A DNA stretch of 64,000 nucleotides from Eonycteris spelaea (taxonomy: Eukaryota > Chordata > Mammalia > Chiroptera > Pteropodidae). Positions 36,241 through 48,869 of this stretch are shown here, piece after piece. The stretch covers positions 1,157,001-1,221,000 of the forward strand of contig PUFA01000209.1 of NCBI GenBank assembly GCA_003508835.1, in the 5' to 3' direction. Both the position numbers and the translations under genes were made by a program. Under the pieces are notes generated by a model. It saw only the letters and a program-made list of their open reading frames with translations, was not told the DNA's origin and did not search any database. How positions within the stretch are numbered: position 1 is the first letter of the stretch; the number at the start of each line of letters is the position of its first letter.

Positions 36241-36409
36241 CAGCATGGTTGCTAAGTTCCACCTGCTCCTGCCCAGTCATATAGTATAGCCTCTTGGGGG
36301 AGGAGTTGAGTAGACATTGAAATGAATTTAATTTAAACCCCTCCCCCTAAAATGAGAGGGTTTGTAGTGTGTGCAGCGTGACTATAATGACAGATCATGA
36401 AAATTAGAC

Positions 36410-36730
36410 TAGTTAAGGTCTGCTATAACAAATACTAATGCCTTAAATTTACTTAGCTTAAAACACAAAGATTTATTTCTTATTCATATTACAGCATGGT
36501 GTGGGTCAGGAAGCTCTCTTTGGCAATGCTTTTCGGAGAGTCAAGGATCCAGGATACCTCCCATCTCATAACTCTGTCTTCTTGGAGTTTGTGTTCGTAG
36601 CCCAAAAGAGAGAACAATTAGAGAAATCATATCTACTTCTAACTGTACTCAAAGTGATATAGTTAAACCTAATTATATTCTACTGGCCAAGAAGTGGACA
36701 GATAGCAATCAGCTACCTGCAAGGACTTGT
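36410..36730 (-). mobile_element. Possible LTR-type fragment, antisense
   Basis: tctgctataacaaatactaa then aaacacaaagatttatttct resembles the reverse of a MaLR/ERVL LTR 3' end (tgttatagcagac). The interior is too decayed to name. Confidence 0.4.
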
Positions 36731-36899
36731 AGAGAAGGTTTGTAAGCAAATGGATTATTTTATGATCTGTCTCTTCTACATAAACTAAGCCAAACAATAA
36801 AGCAATGAGGATTCATCCCCCTCTCATCATCATACTAAAAATATTATAGGGTCAAAATATTATGCTTCATTGTGGAGTCAGAAAATTGTTTTATGTTGT

Positions 36900-37285
36900 A
36901 GTCTGTTCTGGTTATCTATTTTGTAAAACAAACATCGTAAAACTTAGTGTCAAATAACAAACATTTTATTATGTTCATAGATTCTGTCAGTCAGTAATTT
37001 GGAAAGGTCACAGTGGGGTCAGTTTTCCACCTCTATGTCTAGAGCCTCAGCTAAGATAATTTAAATAGCCGAGAATGACTTGAATGTCAGAAAACTGGAA
37101 TAGCTGGGGCTAAATCAACCACTTCCAAGGTGGCTTCTTTGCACATATGGGCTGGTACCACATCTAGGTCTTTCTGAAAGACCATCTCAGCTGGAACTAT
37201 TGAACTTAGCATTAAAATATGGCCTCTTCAGCATGTCGTTCTCCAGATAGTCAGACTTCTTATATGGTGGCTCCAAGAAAAGTGT
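36900..37285 (-). mobile_element. Possible second LTR-type fragment, antisense
   Basis: gttatctattttgtaaaaca, aaaacttagtgtcaaataac, aacattttattatgttcata and gattctgtcagtcagtaatt follow a common mammalian LTR-like pattern (aaaacttagtggcttaaaacaac type). Family not certain. Confidence 0.38.
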
Positions 37286-37289
37286 TTTC

Positions 37290-37352
37290 CAATACTTCAA
37301 ATAGTACTTGCCTAAGGTAGGCACTCAATAAATATATGTGGAATTAATGAAT
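37290..37352 (+). mobile_element. L2 3' tail, sense
   Basis: taggcactcaataaatatat followed by gaattaatgaatgg matches the L2 end (tggcgctcaataaatatttgttgaatgaatg type). Confidence 0.6.
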
Positions 37353-38124
37353 GGTCTCTTAGTGTTTCTCAAATGGGTTATGCTCTATTAGATGGTCATT
37401 AAATCACTTGAATGTATTATTACCTACATTTATATCTCACTTAAAGAAAAGAGAATAGAGAGGAATAGGAGGTATCAGAAGGTGTTGCACATAGTATAAT
37501 ATTATCGTGTCATATTTTTTGTTTCAGTTTAATATATATGTGTGTAAAAATTATGATGTAAAATGTATTTCCTAATGTGGGCCACAGTCAGAGTTTTTTA
37601 AAAAAGTACTCTCTAGAATCTTCTTTGGACCAATATCTTAAGCAGATCATGCTGATAACCAGGGATTTATTGATGGGAAGAACTTATCAGAAACATAGAT
37701 AACTGTTCCTCCTGGTTCTGCTAGAGGCAGTATCTGGATTTAGGAAAGAGCAAGGCTGTCAGGGACATAAGGTGTCATGTCTTGGGCACTTCTGTTTTCC
37801 CCAGACATTAACTAGAACTATGTTTAGCACATAATGGGCCCTTTAAGACTTGTTGGTTGGCTAAAGTTCTTTAATGATTATGTTATAGTATTGGAAATCT
37901 TTCTCAATAAGCTGATTTTGCCATAGAGCCTATTTCACGTAGGGCCATTAAACTCATTGACAGCCTTCCTCAAATAACCCCATTCCTGGAAGAGAAAGGA
38001 CCTTGTTATGCCATTAAGAATGTTCAAGTGGACCTGGTTCTTAGCTACAGTCATTGCACTCACCCTGCTTTGGGTGATAAAGAGTTATTTCCTCTGGGAA
38101 AAGGTTTGTCAATTATGTGAAAAT

Positions 38125-38290
38125 CTCTGTGCTTAGAGGTTGGAGTCAGAAGACCTGGAGTGCCCTCCAGTCCCTTCTTTTTCACTGCTAGGTGACTTCT
38201 TCTCTCTGGGTTTTCTCTTTCATAAGATAAGGAAATTGGACTGAGTGTTCCTTAGTATTTCTTCCACCTTTACTCTTTAATCAGTGAATC
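38125..38290 (+). mobile_element. MIR SINE, sense
   Basis: gaggttggagtcagaagacc, tggagtgccctccagtccct, ctctctgggttttctctttc, taaggaaattggactgagtg: MIR order. Confidence 0.66.
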
Positions 38291-38294
38291 ATTT

Positions 38295-39565
38295 ATTTGA
38301 CACTTAAGCTATATGTCACCTCATCTAGAATTTTGCCTCATTGGTGGCTGGAACTGGGTTTACTTAGCATTTTTCTATTGTCTAGTCCACAGCATGCATG
38401 CCGGGCATTTTGCAATTATTGACTTATTGATGGCTTTGTGACTGTTAAAGTTCTTAGAGCAAGAAAAGTCTAAATTTTTGGTTATTTTTATCTTCGATAT
38501 CTTAATGTCCCTTTTTTTGTGTTATTCTTTAGTTTTAATTTCCTTATATATTGATCTGTTCTTCCATTGTAGATGTGAAATGAACCTTCCGAGACAAGTT
38601 TTTAATTAGTTAAGACATTGTCTCACCAACTGGTTTTTGTAGACTTTGAAGGAGGAAGGGAACAGATCTTGGCATGATAAGTAAGAAGTTGAATTTTATT
38701 GCAAGCAATTGAGGTAACGTTGGAGAGTATGTACGTTTTACTGTATAGCACTGTCCAACATTAGTAGTTATATCTTGACTCCTTAAGATTCTGCATTTTC
38801 TTTGGAATCCACTTCTATCTATTGCACTTTTTACTGCTAATGAGCTTCCTCCAGTGGTAGTTGGAGTTTAGAAATGAAGAAGAAAACTGTTGCGTAACAC
38901 AATTTTACTCAGAGTGAGAAGTATATGTACCCATTTCGGTGATTTTTTTTTCCTCAAGAGTAGCTGATATGCTAGTTCAGACTTTTAAAATGGAAAGATT
39001 TATAAATAAGTCATATGCTGCCTAATATATGCTGCCCTTGAATATGTACTGCCTCCTGAATCAGATTGTAAATGAGCCTTGAATATATAAGCAGAGAGGA
39101 AAATGAGAGAGACATCATTTTATCCAGCACACGGTAGAACTATGAATATGTCAGGTACTATACTTTTCCATCTGGAACATCTCAGCCTTCCTCAAATACA
39201 TGTCTATCACAAGCAACCTTAACTGCCCTCATTAATTGTAGCTGACCTGACTCTCATGTCAGAACATCCCAAGAAAAAATATTACTGATGCAGGATAGCT
39301 GCAGTTGCCAACCAGGATGGTATTTTCTGGAATGATCCATCAAGGCAAATGCTACAATCCAAACTCTCACAAATTGAAGGATGAACAAGAATTAAGCCTT
39401 TTGCCATTAATTTTTTGAGGAAAAATAAAGTCTTTTCCAGATAAAAATCACTTAAAAACTGGACACTTATTTCTTAGATTCAATTCTTTTTCAAGTTAGT
39501 ATTTTCATACTCAGATAACTAATAACAACAAAAAAAAAAGTTAGCAGAGAAAATGAGATAAATCC
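38295..39565. other. Unassigned intronic sequence
   Basis: AT-rich sequence with no identifiable feature. Confidence 0.45.
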
Positions 39566-39569
39566 TACA

Positions 39570-39735
39570 TTGATTCGACGGTCATGGAGGTCAGTCTTAA
39601 GCTTCCAGGAACTGAAGAATCGCTGTGCGCTGATTCCCGCCTGCCTTCCTGGAACGCTGTGGTTTATGTACTGTTTGCACCAAGTATCTGTGTGTCATAG
39701 CTGTCGATTTCTTTTGTAATAATTGAGCAGCGCCT
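39570..39735. other. CpG-retaining single-copy block
   Basis: Eight CpG dinucleotides in about 165 bases (for example gattcgacggtc, atcgctgtgcgctgattccc, gaacgctgtgg, gcagcgcc) in a region otherwise nearly devoid of CpG. No repeat recognised. It is a candidate conserved non-coding or regulatory element; no conservation can be measured here. Confidence 0.4.
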
Positions 39736-39739
39736 TCAT

Positions 39740-42295
39740 GCAGACCAAAGCAAATCTCTATTACTCAAGCTTAGGCTTATAGATATTATTATGTACCCTT
39801 AGAGAAATAACCCTGAACTGAATTTAATATAAAGAAGGAGCTGCTTTTTTTTTTTTTTTCCATTGCTTTTCCACACTGACTTGGCCTAAATGGGAATAAG
39901 AACATATCCTGGTCAGTGATATTTCCAGTAATTATTTCTATTTTATATGGAACATCCTAAACTAAATATTATAGCTAATAATATAAATCATTAAAGTATT
40001 AGTTAAGAATACATACTAATAGTATTTGAGATGACATAATAAAAAGCATAGAGTTCAACCATAACAGTCAATGATACAAACCAAATAATGAAAGAAAAGA
40101 CTAACTTTATCAGAAAGAGCTGGGTTTAAGATTAGGTTAAACTACTATTGAGAAAAAAAAAAAAGTGAGGGGAAGAAACAGGTTACATGGGTCGTTCCAT
40201 CAAGTAAAAACCAATCAAGATCGCACAAATTATGAAAGTCACCTAACTTGTCAATTTGAGGTGAGACTATGATGTACATGAGGACTCATCATAATACTTA
40301 CCAGTAGATTGACAAAGTCAGTCTATAGTTCTATCACCCTCACTTTCTGTCCTCTATCATGGTCAAATGTCAAGGCAACTGCATATATTTAACTGTGTTG
40401 GCACATGTTTTACAATAATAAATGCTCAATAATTATTTCTTAATAAAATGACTTGTAATTTCACTAGCGCACAGCAATATAAAGCAATTATATAAAGATT
40501 ATTTTTTTAGAAAGGTATATAATGTGTATATGAAATTGTATGTGTTCCTTTAAAATTTTTAGAGCAATGGTTTTTAAACAAAGTCAAAGAAAATGATTAT
40601 GTAATGAGGAGAGTTTGGATTTTTCAAATATGAGAGTTTAGGCCAAACTTTGAATCTTTTGTTTGGTGTTTCATGCAACTGACAAATATTCCCAAGACTG
40701 ATTTATCATGAAAATGTCTTCCTTATTTGCCAAGAGCAGCTGTTTCTATTAAATAACAAAATAAAGTCACCAGACCTATTCTCAAGCCTGTTGTGGAGCC
40801 AAGACTGAAACCTGTATTACTTGAATTTTCCTCTCAGATTCCTTGACTCTGTTAGCTGTTCTCAAACTGAGCCCCCAGAGTCTCCTCAGGATGTGCTGGG
40901 GTACCATGGGCATTGGAAAGAATTGAGCCAACAGATCCACTGGCTGTTCTTTCCTGCTTTGGACCATGTACTTCATGTTCACATTTTTACATGACAGTTT
41001 TCATATAGATTTAGTTTGAAGAAAAAGTCCTGGGGATTAAAAAAAAAAAATGTTTGCTTAACTGCTAGTCCTCTACCATTCTGTAGTGCCTCCTTCATAA
41101 TATAATGGAAGGTAGAAACTAAACGAGATGAAATAAGTTTATTTTACATCCTGGGTGGCTGTGCTTTGTTAATTACATCTTGGGTGACTGTTATATCCAC
41201 ATACTTCCTGTAGTCATTTTATCAAAATGTTTTTAAAGGTGTGATTTGTACTTAAGACCTTAAGTTTCTCTGAAGACAAGTTAACATATTTTTGAGATGC
41301 AGAAAATCTAAAAGGATACAGGTGATGAGATTGTATGGTTAGCAGGAAACTGAGCAAGACTGCCAAGAGACTCCAAAAGGTAGAATTTACCATATTCCAG
41401 GGTTAGAATGTCTGTCTTATAGGTTGGAAAATGGTATTGTAAAGGCACAGTGGTAAAACTAGGTTCTCAATGAAAGCAGCTCATTAATTAAGTTGACAAG
41501 AGATAATATATTAGCCAGAATCTCTGTTCTGGTAACCTTTTCAAAAAGTGGTTTACATATTCCTTAACCAAGCTTCCTTCTCTCAAGATATATACGATTA
41601 TTACCTGAAGGCTAATGAGCATAAATTATAATACAGTGATGTCTGATGGATTTTCTTGTTCTCCTCCAATAATGCTGCCAAAATGCCCACCCATGCCTCC
41701 CAGATTCAGGGAAATTCTTCTCTGGAAAGTTCTGTGAACAAAGCACAGATGTCCACGTTACTGGACCCTACCATTCCATGTCAGCCACCTCCTTTGACTG
41801 ATAAACTTTCTCTCTGAGATGAATCAGCACCATTGACTGTTAGTAAATGAACTAAGTAGATAGTGTTTTCTGTTAGGACTAGAAGATGTTCTTTCTCTTT
41901 TGATTATTTACTGATCGAGTGAGTTTAATCCTCAGAGAATGACAATCTTTTTATGATTTCCAAGGGTTTAAGGTTCCTCTTTTTATTCCCTCTGTGAGTT
42001 TTCTATATTTTTCTTTTGGGTTATGTTATTTGTTCCAGTCTGTTTATCACTTTGCCCATCCTGCTAATTCTTCTTAATCTTATTCTGAGAGATGAAAACC
42101 CTAAAGCAGTGGAACACTGTCTGAACAATCCTGTATCCTCGCACCCTACCCAAACATTACTACCAATGTGCCATCTACTTACTCAGCCCAGCACTGCTGT
42201 GTTTCTATATCAGTCTGGCCAAGGGAGCAAGGTTTATCCAAGAAGACCAATAGTCTCTATATAACTTCTAATTCCAATCTCTCTCACTTTTTTTT
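39740..42295. other. Unassigned intronic sequence
   Basis: T run at 39846, A runs at 40152 and 41039, and a possible short MIR/L2 tail at 40385-40445 (aaatgctcaataattattt). No gene. Confidence 0.4.
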
Positions 42296-42299
42296 TGCT

Positions 42300-42430
42300 C
42301 TGACCAAAACCAAACTACTACACGTCCAAATATACAAAGCTGTTTATGTCTCATAATGTTCCTTCTCCACAACTTCCCTTCTATTTCCCCCCTTGTTCTG
42401 ATTTTCAAGGCTTAAATGTCTCTTGATCTG
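42300..42430 (+). mobile_element. Possible L2 fragment, sense
   Basis: tgttccttctccacaacttc with a following caaggcttaaatgtctcttg resembles the L2 segment after the gcctttgc motif, but is strongly decayed. Unsure. Confidence 0.3.
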
Positions 42431-42434
42431 TAGC

Positions 42435-44395
42435 ATTTTTTTTTATTTACTTCCGAACCTGAGAATGACTGATTTTCTTTTTCTCTCATTCTTGTTACGT
42501 GCTGTCTTCTCTTCCACGCAGGGCTGCAAAACATTCATGAGAAAAAATAACTTACTGTCTTTGTAGCCTCAGCACACTAATAATGGGGCAAACACACTTC
42601 AGGAAGCATTTTTAAATTATTTGGGGGCTGACTGAATGAAGGACAGCTCTGGCATATTGGCCCACTATGCATAACAGGCCTTTGCCTTGGCTTCTATGTG
42701 CAGAGTACTGTTTGCACTCCCTATCATCACCAACAGATTTTCTTCTCTACCTTTCTCTTCCACTGGAAGGTTGATCTTTGCACTGGAAGGTGGATGTTTG
42801 CGGCCTGCATCACCCAAACTCCCTTATCCTCTGGCTTTGGGCTGGACTTGCCAATAAAGAGGCATCACCAGCAAATAGCAGAACAGAAGGAGAAAGAGGT
42901 TAAGGTCTTTTTTATCCTGCTGTTTTCCTTTCTATTTTGACATTATTTCTCTGGCAACAACTTTACTCTCTGACAGGTCGCCACTGCAGTTCTTACTGGA
43001 CTCTGGTAATGCTATTTCATCCCTTTATTCTTTGAGACTTAAAAGTGGTAACAGCATCCTTTTCTTGATAGTCTCTGCATACCTCAATATTCCTTTTTTT
43101 TTTTTTTTAATGGCTTGGCCCATACCTATGTAAGTAGTCTCTCAATTAAGGTTTTTGTTCTTTATACTATCTGAAGATGTCTATATCCTGGCAGCCTCTT
43201 TATCTCTTACGAGATATGATATAGCACCCCAATATCTTGCTGAATTTGAAGTCCTGCCCTGAGATCCATCCACTTGCCTTATGTTGCTGCCTAAGTCTCC
43301 AAACAAACTTCTTCCAGGCCACTGGACCCCGCTCTCCACCAATCCAATTCCTGGCCATCAATGGACCAATGCTTTACCTACCTGACTGATTATCAACTGA
43401 TACCTAGACATTTGCTGCCACATTCTGCTTGCCATTTTGGACATCTTAAGTTCACAATGCCCTTTGGATATTGTGCACTGTATATTCTATTAAAGGCCAG
43501 TTTTGTGTCAGGATTCATTTCTCCTACTTTTATGATTTCTGTACTTTGCTTTCTCCCATAAGTTGAATCTTTAAGGGAATGCAGGCTTTTTTTTTTTTTT
43601 TAATCTTTCATGGCTATTGTGAGATGTCTTTTTTGAGAAAGATTCTAAAGAAAAATTTCCAAATATCCACATTTTTACCATCACCCTGGGTAAAACTTGG
43701 GGCTACCATTAAGAGAGGCCATGCCCTTTATGAAACTAGAATAAGAAATAATTTCATTGGAGAATTCCATATCACCATAATGATTTTTAGGTCATGGTGG
43801 CTATTTTCTTCCATGTACCTAGTTTAAGCTAAAAGCAGTTTGCTATAAAATTGTTGCCTTATAGTCAGATTTTCCAAATATATATAAAAAGAGGCTGCTT
43901 GTCCTTGTTTTGTGCCATGGTGCCTGTGCTTTTGTAGCTATAAATAACACTGGCTCTCATTCCTGGCACATACACTGCAAGATTCTATCTAATTTGCTGT
44001 CCATACTCACCCTGAAGTCCTTTTCAGCACTGCTGCTTTCCAAGTATTTCCTTCTCATTGAATATCTATGTCTCACTTTCCACAAAGCTATTCATTTTAC
44101 ATTCCAAGGTTGACACACATCCTTCTACCAACCTCTCTTCTTTCTAGAAACCCTATTTTCTATTCCTGAGTAGTAAATTTTACCCATTTTTTCCTTATTG
44201 CAAAGCAATGTATATTACAGGAAAACATTTAAAGCAAAAGAAAGTATAAAACCACCATCCAAAGATAACTGCTGATAAAAATGTCATATATATCCTTTGA
44301 TTGTATTTGTAGATAGATAAATATATAGACATATGAAACAAAACAAGATGGCTCTGTGTGTTTTGATTATGCATGTACTTTTTCATTTAATAACT
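42435..44395. other. Unassigned, probably repeat-derived intronic sequence
   Basis: Holds the 20-bp tandem duplication and two long T runs. 43880-44115 (ccctgaagtccttttcagca, ttccaaggttgac) resembles an ancient LINE of the CR1/L3 type, but I cannot confirm it. Confidence 0.35.
42761..42800. repeat. 20-bp tandem duplication
   Basis: cactggaaggttgatctttg at 42761-42780 is followed directly by cactggaaggtggatgtttg at 42781-42800, 18 of 20 identical. Confidence 0.9.
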
Positions 44396-45930
44396 CAAGA
44401 ATTTCCCCAATATGCAGATAATATGCAAAGCTTGTATGTATACTATTATTACTAATAGTTATGTGTTAACTCTTATTTAAACAGTGCTCAGATTAAGAAA
44501 TAAAATATCACTAGCATTCCAAAAGCTTCTTGAATGCCTTCTTCTAATCACCCTCTCCTCCTCTGCATTATTTTGACTTTTAAGATAATCAGTTCTTAGC
44601 TTTCCTTTATAGTTTTACTACCTATGTTATAATGTGTATACATATGTATTATTATATCTTCTTGATGAGCTAAATATTTTATCAATATAAATTTACTTTC
44701 CATCTCTAGAAACACTTTAAAGTCTATTTTCTAATATTAACATAGCTTCATCAGAATCTTTTATTCATATTTAAGTATAAGGTTTTTTTCATTCTTTTAG
44801 TATCAACCTTTTTGTAGATTTTCTGTATATCTTGTAAATTGCATATAGTTAAATGTGAAGATTTTTTCTGTATAATTATTTTTTGTCTTTTAACTGGAAC
44901 TTTTTCTTTAGTTTCTTTAATATAATTTCAGATATTCTTGGATTTAAATCTACCATTTTATTTTGTGCTCTCTTTTTGTCTCACATGTCCCATATATATT
45001 TCTATCTATATATTCTTTTCACTCTCTTTTTGGCCATCTTTTGGATTGGCAATCCAATTTATTATACCTTTATTCCTTTTGTATCTCTAAAAAATAATGT
45101 TTGCTTCTAATTTTGTGATTGCTCTGGGAATTATAATATTCATACTTATCAAAATCTAAAGTTTGTCAAAATCTTCATTTTTCTTCTTTATGTGATAAAA
45201 AAGTTAGATCATTTAAACTCCATTAGAACCCCTCCTGACTTAAACATTATTGCTGTCTAGCGTTTTAATTCTAATGTTATTTAATCTGACTAGATTTTTT
45301 TTTAATTTGCAGTTCAATTTTTTTTTTTAATTTACTAATGTACTACTTTTTTTGATTACCATTCCTTTTTGCATCTGAGTTTTTCATCTGGAATCAGTTC
45401 TTCTTTATAAAGAAAATTATTTAGTACCTTCCAAGATATTCTGCTAGTGAAAAACTCAGTCCTTGTTTCTCTGAACATCTTTTTTTCCTCATACTTGGAA
45501 GCTATTTTTGTTTAGTATAGAATTTTTCATTGTATTGAAAATAATGACTTTCTATCATCTTTATCTCATTCTCTTGTTCCTGTGACTATTTTTAAGATTT
45601 TTTTTCATTATCTTTGGTTTTCTGCAGTTTCACTTGATATATCTACATGTGGCTTTCTTTGCATTTACGTCACTGGAGATGTACTGAGCCTCTTTCATGG
45701 ATTCATGAATTATTGTCCTTTATAAATTTTAAAAACTTATCAGCTTTGTCTATCAAAAATTATTTCTATCTTATTTTTCCCTCCCTCTTGATTTGCAATC
45801 AAACATATGTTACAACTTTGCATGTCTCTTACCTTCCCTTTTGCATTTATCTTTGTCTTTTTGTTCTGTATTCGAACAATTTCTTCTGTTTAATAGAATA
45901 GTTTACTAATTTTCTCTTTTGCATGCTTAA

Positions 45931-46276
45931 TCTGAATGTTTGTTTACCTCCAAAATTTATATGTTGAAACCTAACCCCCAAGGTAATAATATTAGGAGGT
46001 GGAGCCTTTGTAGTTGATTAGATCTTGAAGATACAGCCCTCATAATTAGGATTAGTGCCCTTAGAAAAGAGACCCCAGAAAGGTAGCTCCTCCCCTCTAC
46101 CACATGGTGGACACAATGAAAAGGGGTCATCTATGACCCAGAAAGTTGTTCTCGCCATAAACCGAATCTGTCACCACCTTGATTTTGGACTTCTGAGCCT
46201 CCAGAGCTGTGAGAAATAGATGTTTGTTATTCTCAAGGCATGCAGTTTGTTATAGCAGCCTAAATGGACTAAGACA
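45931..46276 (+). mobile_element. MaLR (ERVL-MaLR) solo LTR
   Basis: It starts tgaatgtttgtttacctcca and continues aatattaggaggtggagcct, gggattagtgccctta-like attagtgcccttagaaaaga, catggtggacacaatgaaaa, ttggacttctgagcctccag, ending agcagcctaaatggactaag then aca. These blocks match the MST/MLT-type LTR of an ancient non-coding endogenous retroviral family. No internal retroviral sequence accompanies it. Confidence 0.72.
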
Positions 46277-46403
46277 CAGCACCCATGAAACTACCCATGA
46301 AATTTATAATTTTTATTAAAATATGTTTTTACAAGTTTGATGTAGGGGTTTTTGAGCCCCAATGGCTATATCTATTTTGTGTTATCTAAAGATAATTTCA
46401 AGG

Positions 46404-46508
46404 ATTATATATAATATGTATTATATATATATAATGTTTTATATATATAATATTTTAATATTATGTATAATATTAATATATAATATATATTATATATATA
46501 TAATATTT
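46404..46508. repeat. AT-rich self-complementary tract
   Basis: About 100 bases made almost only of A and T, with repeated tatatata and ataatatt blocks in both orientations. Hairpin-prone. It lies inside the antisense L1-like block. Confidence 0.9.
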
Positions 46509-47104
46509 AAGTAAGCATTATATGTGTATATTTTTTTAAGTAAGCATGGTTTCTACTATTAATTATGCACATATTCATAGCTTTTTATAATCATTTCATT
46601 ATCTGAGGTCTCTGAGGCTCCTGCTGCTGTCTGTTGTTTGTATAGGTCTTAAGTTCAACTCATTGTTGTTTCTTTGTGTGCCTAGTTATCTATGAGTGTG
46701 TGATAGTCATTGTAATTGAAAAAAATTATGAGTATTCAGATTCCTATGATGGCATTTTTTTTCCAAAGGGGATCTGTGTTTGTACCTGTCTGGTACATGA
46801 GGGCACTTATAACTGGAAACTGTCTCAAATATAGTTCACAGCCGGAAGGTCCTCCACTTCACCCAGACTGTAGTGTCCAGATTGTAGTTGTACTCAAAGA
46901 CCCATCTATAAAAAACAACTAAGATGTTTTTTCCTTTTCATTTTTCTTTTCCTGCTCTGCTCAGCACATACAGTGTCTGAAATGCTCTGTGATTTAGAGT
47001 GCAGGGTGGGGGTTAGTTTTAGTGTGTCATTGCTCTGAATCTGTGGCCTTTGAGATCCAGCTTGAGATGGTGAAAGTGTCTCAGCATGGCTTCTTACCTT
47101 TAGT

Positions 47105-48435
47105 AGCCCATGGAACTAAATTTCTGTCCCTCTTCACTTCTTAAGGCTGTTGACTAAAGCCCAAATGTGCAGTATTGTACTAAACCTCACAAGGAAAACT
47201 AGAATTGCTGTGAAATTCCACTTAGCACTCTAGGTTCAATCTTTCCTCAAGAATTTAGCCTTAAAATTCCCCATTATATTTGCAGCTCTTTAGTGATTTT
47301 CAAATGATGAGATTTGTTAGTGAATTTTATGTTTATTTTTTATCCAAGCGTTTTTGTTTTTTGTTTTTGGGTTTTTTTTTTTTTAATTTTTAGCTAAAGA
47401 GTTGCCCAAATAACTCAATCTTGTAATCTTGTAATATTAGGAAACAGAAGCAGCTGTAGTTTCACTTGTAGTGGCTGGGTATTATTCTGGGCCTTCTTTT
47501 TAAATCATCAGCATTTTAGTATTTTCTTAATATATATGTGTGTTGTTTATTCAATATTAGCTTCCTTCCTACCCAAGTTTATTCATCACATAATTTCATA
47601 GGTAACAGTTTGTTATCTTTAATTTTTCATTTAAGAAATAAGATTCGAATACAAACTGTTTCAATCTTACTTTTACAGCAGACCAATTATTAGCTTTCCT
47701 TTGAAACACTGGCATCTCCTTCCTTAAAAAAGGGATTTGCCACTATGAGAACTTTAATATCAATGTAGAAACAAAATGTTTTAAAATACAAGGTGAGTAG
47801 AATGACTTCATCCAGAGTATGGCACTATTATATTACCAAAGTGGAGTGTGGTATTCATCAAGTGCTTGTCCCTTGCAGTGATTTATTTTTCATATCCATA
47901 TTCAGAAAGGTGAAAGGATGCCAATAACTGTATTACTAGACTATATTGTTGGTAATCCTTTTCTAAAATTTGATGTACAATATGAAAGAAAACAGAAAGA
48001 ATGTTCGTACTGGTTCTCAGAACTTATAGTTCAAAAATATAATTCTTTGGAGTACTCTGAGTTTGAGTTTTATTAGACCAGATTCATAGAAAACATAATA
48101 CAGCTCCACTAGGCAGAGCTGGTCCAGTGCTTTGATGACAATAATATATAAAAAAAATCTCTTGTGAAGCAAGTAAAGACAGTTCTCTGAGATCAGGTAC
48201 ATATATCTCCTTAGCAAAATGTTCTGAACTAAAATGCCTCAGAGGAGAGACTGCTAACACTGATATGTGCAATAGACTGTTATAGGACAATAGGGAATGG
48301 TGTAGATTTGTATATTAGAGAACATCTACACTGCAAAAAAGCATTGAAATTTAATTTTTAATAATGCACCATCTATGTAAGACATTTCTGCAGGCCAAAT
48401 TATGTATTCAGGGAGCGACTAAAACTCACGATGCT
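47105..48435. other. Unassigned intronic sequence
   Basis: T-rich in part (47355-47385). No gene or named repeat. Confidence 0.45.
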
Positions 48436-48439
48436 GATT

Positions 48440-48690
48440 TAATAACAACTAAAATATATTTAGCACTTAGAATGTCCCAGTGATAACACATTACAGGAAT
48501 TAATTTACTTAATCATTACAATAATCCATTATATACAAACTTTTGTTATAGTTAAGAATGATGAGACTGACAGAGTTTTAATAATTGACCAAAAGTCATA
48601 TCAGATAGTATGTGATGGAGCTAGGGTACAAACACAGAAGCTCCAGCTCCATCTAAGCACTCTATCACTAAGCATATTGTCTTTCCAGGC
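48440..48690 (-). mobile_element. MIR SINE, antisense, near full length
   Basis: tttagcacttagaatgtccc, aatcattacaataatccatt, gaatgatgagactgacagag, aattgaccaaaagtcatatc, gagctagggtacaaacacag: antisense MIR over nearly its full length. Confidence 0.72.
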
Positions 48691-48794
48691 CTTAAAGATA
48701 GCTAATTATTAGACTAAGTAAAGTTTTGTGGACAAAACTAATACTATCTACCAGGGCCTCTCAAAACTCAGACATATTTTCCATATGATAAAAT

Positions 48795-48868
48795 AAATAT
48801 ATATATATTAATTTTATATATGCTAATCATATAAGTATATTAATTATATATGTATACACACACACAAT
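48795..48868. repeat. TA-rich tract ending in a short AC run
   Basis: aaatatatatatatta and related blocks end in acacacacacaa. Simple low-complexity sequence. Confidence 0.8.
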
Positions 48869-48869
48869 T

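Larger units (their letters stand above)
44400..47100 (-). mobile_element. Antisense L1-like block, split by a MaLR LTR and an AT tract
   Basis: T-rich sequence with gctctgggaattataatatt, gtgaaaaactcagtccttgt, tggctttctttgcatttacg, actgagcctctttcatggat, gtctatcaaaaattatttct and, beyond the LTR at 45931-46276, ttatctatgagtgtgtgata then gtcattgtaattgaaa. These follow the antisense order of a non-coding part of old L1 elements. Boundaries are approximate and decay is strong. Confidence 0.5.

Noticed and set aside
40845..40925. Possible hAT-Charlie fragment starting gttctcaaactgagccccca
   Set aside because: Only the first 15-20 bases resemble a MER end. The rest does not follow any family I know, and no inverted end is seen.
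45931..46276. An endogenous retrovirus with coding capacity
   Set aside because: Only a solo LTR-like unit is present. No gag, pol or env-like frame flanks it.
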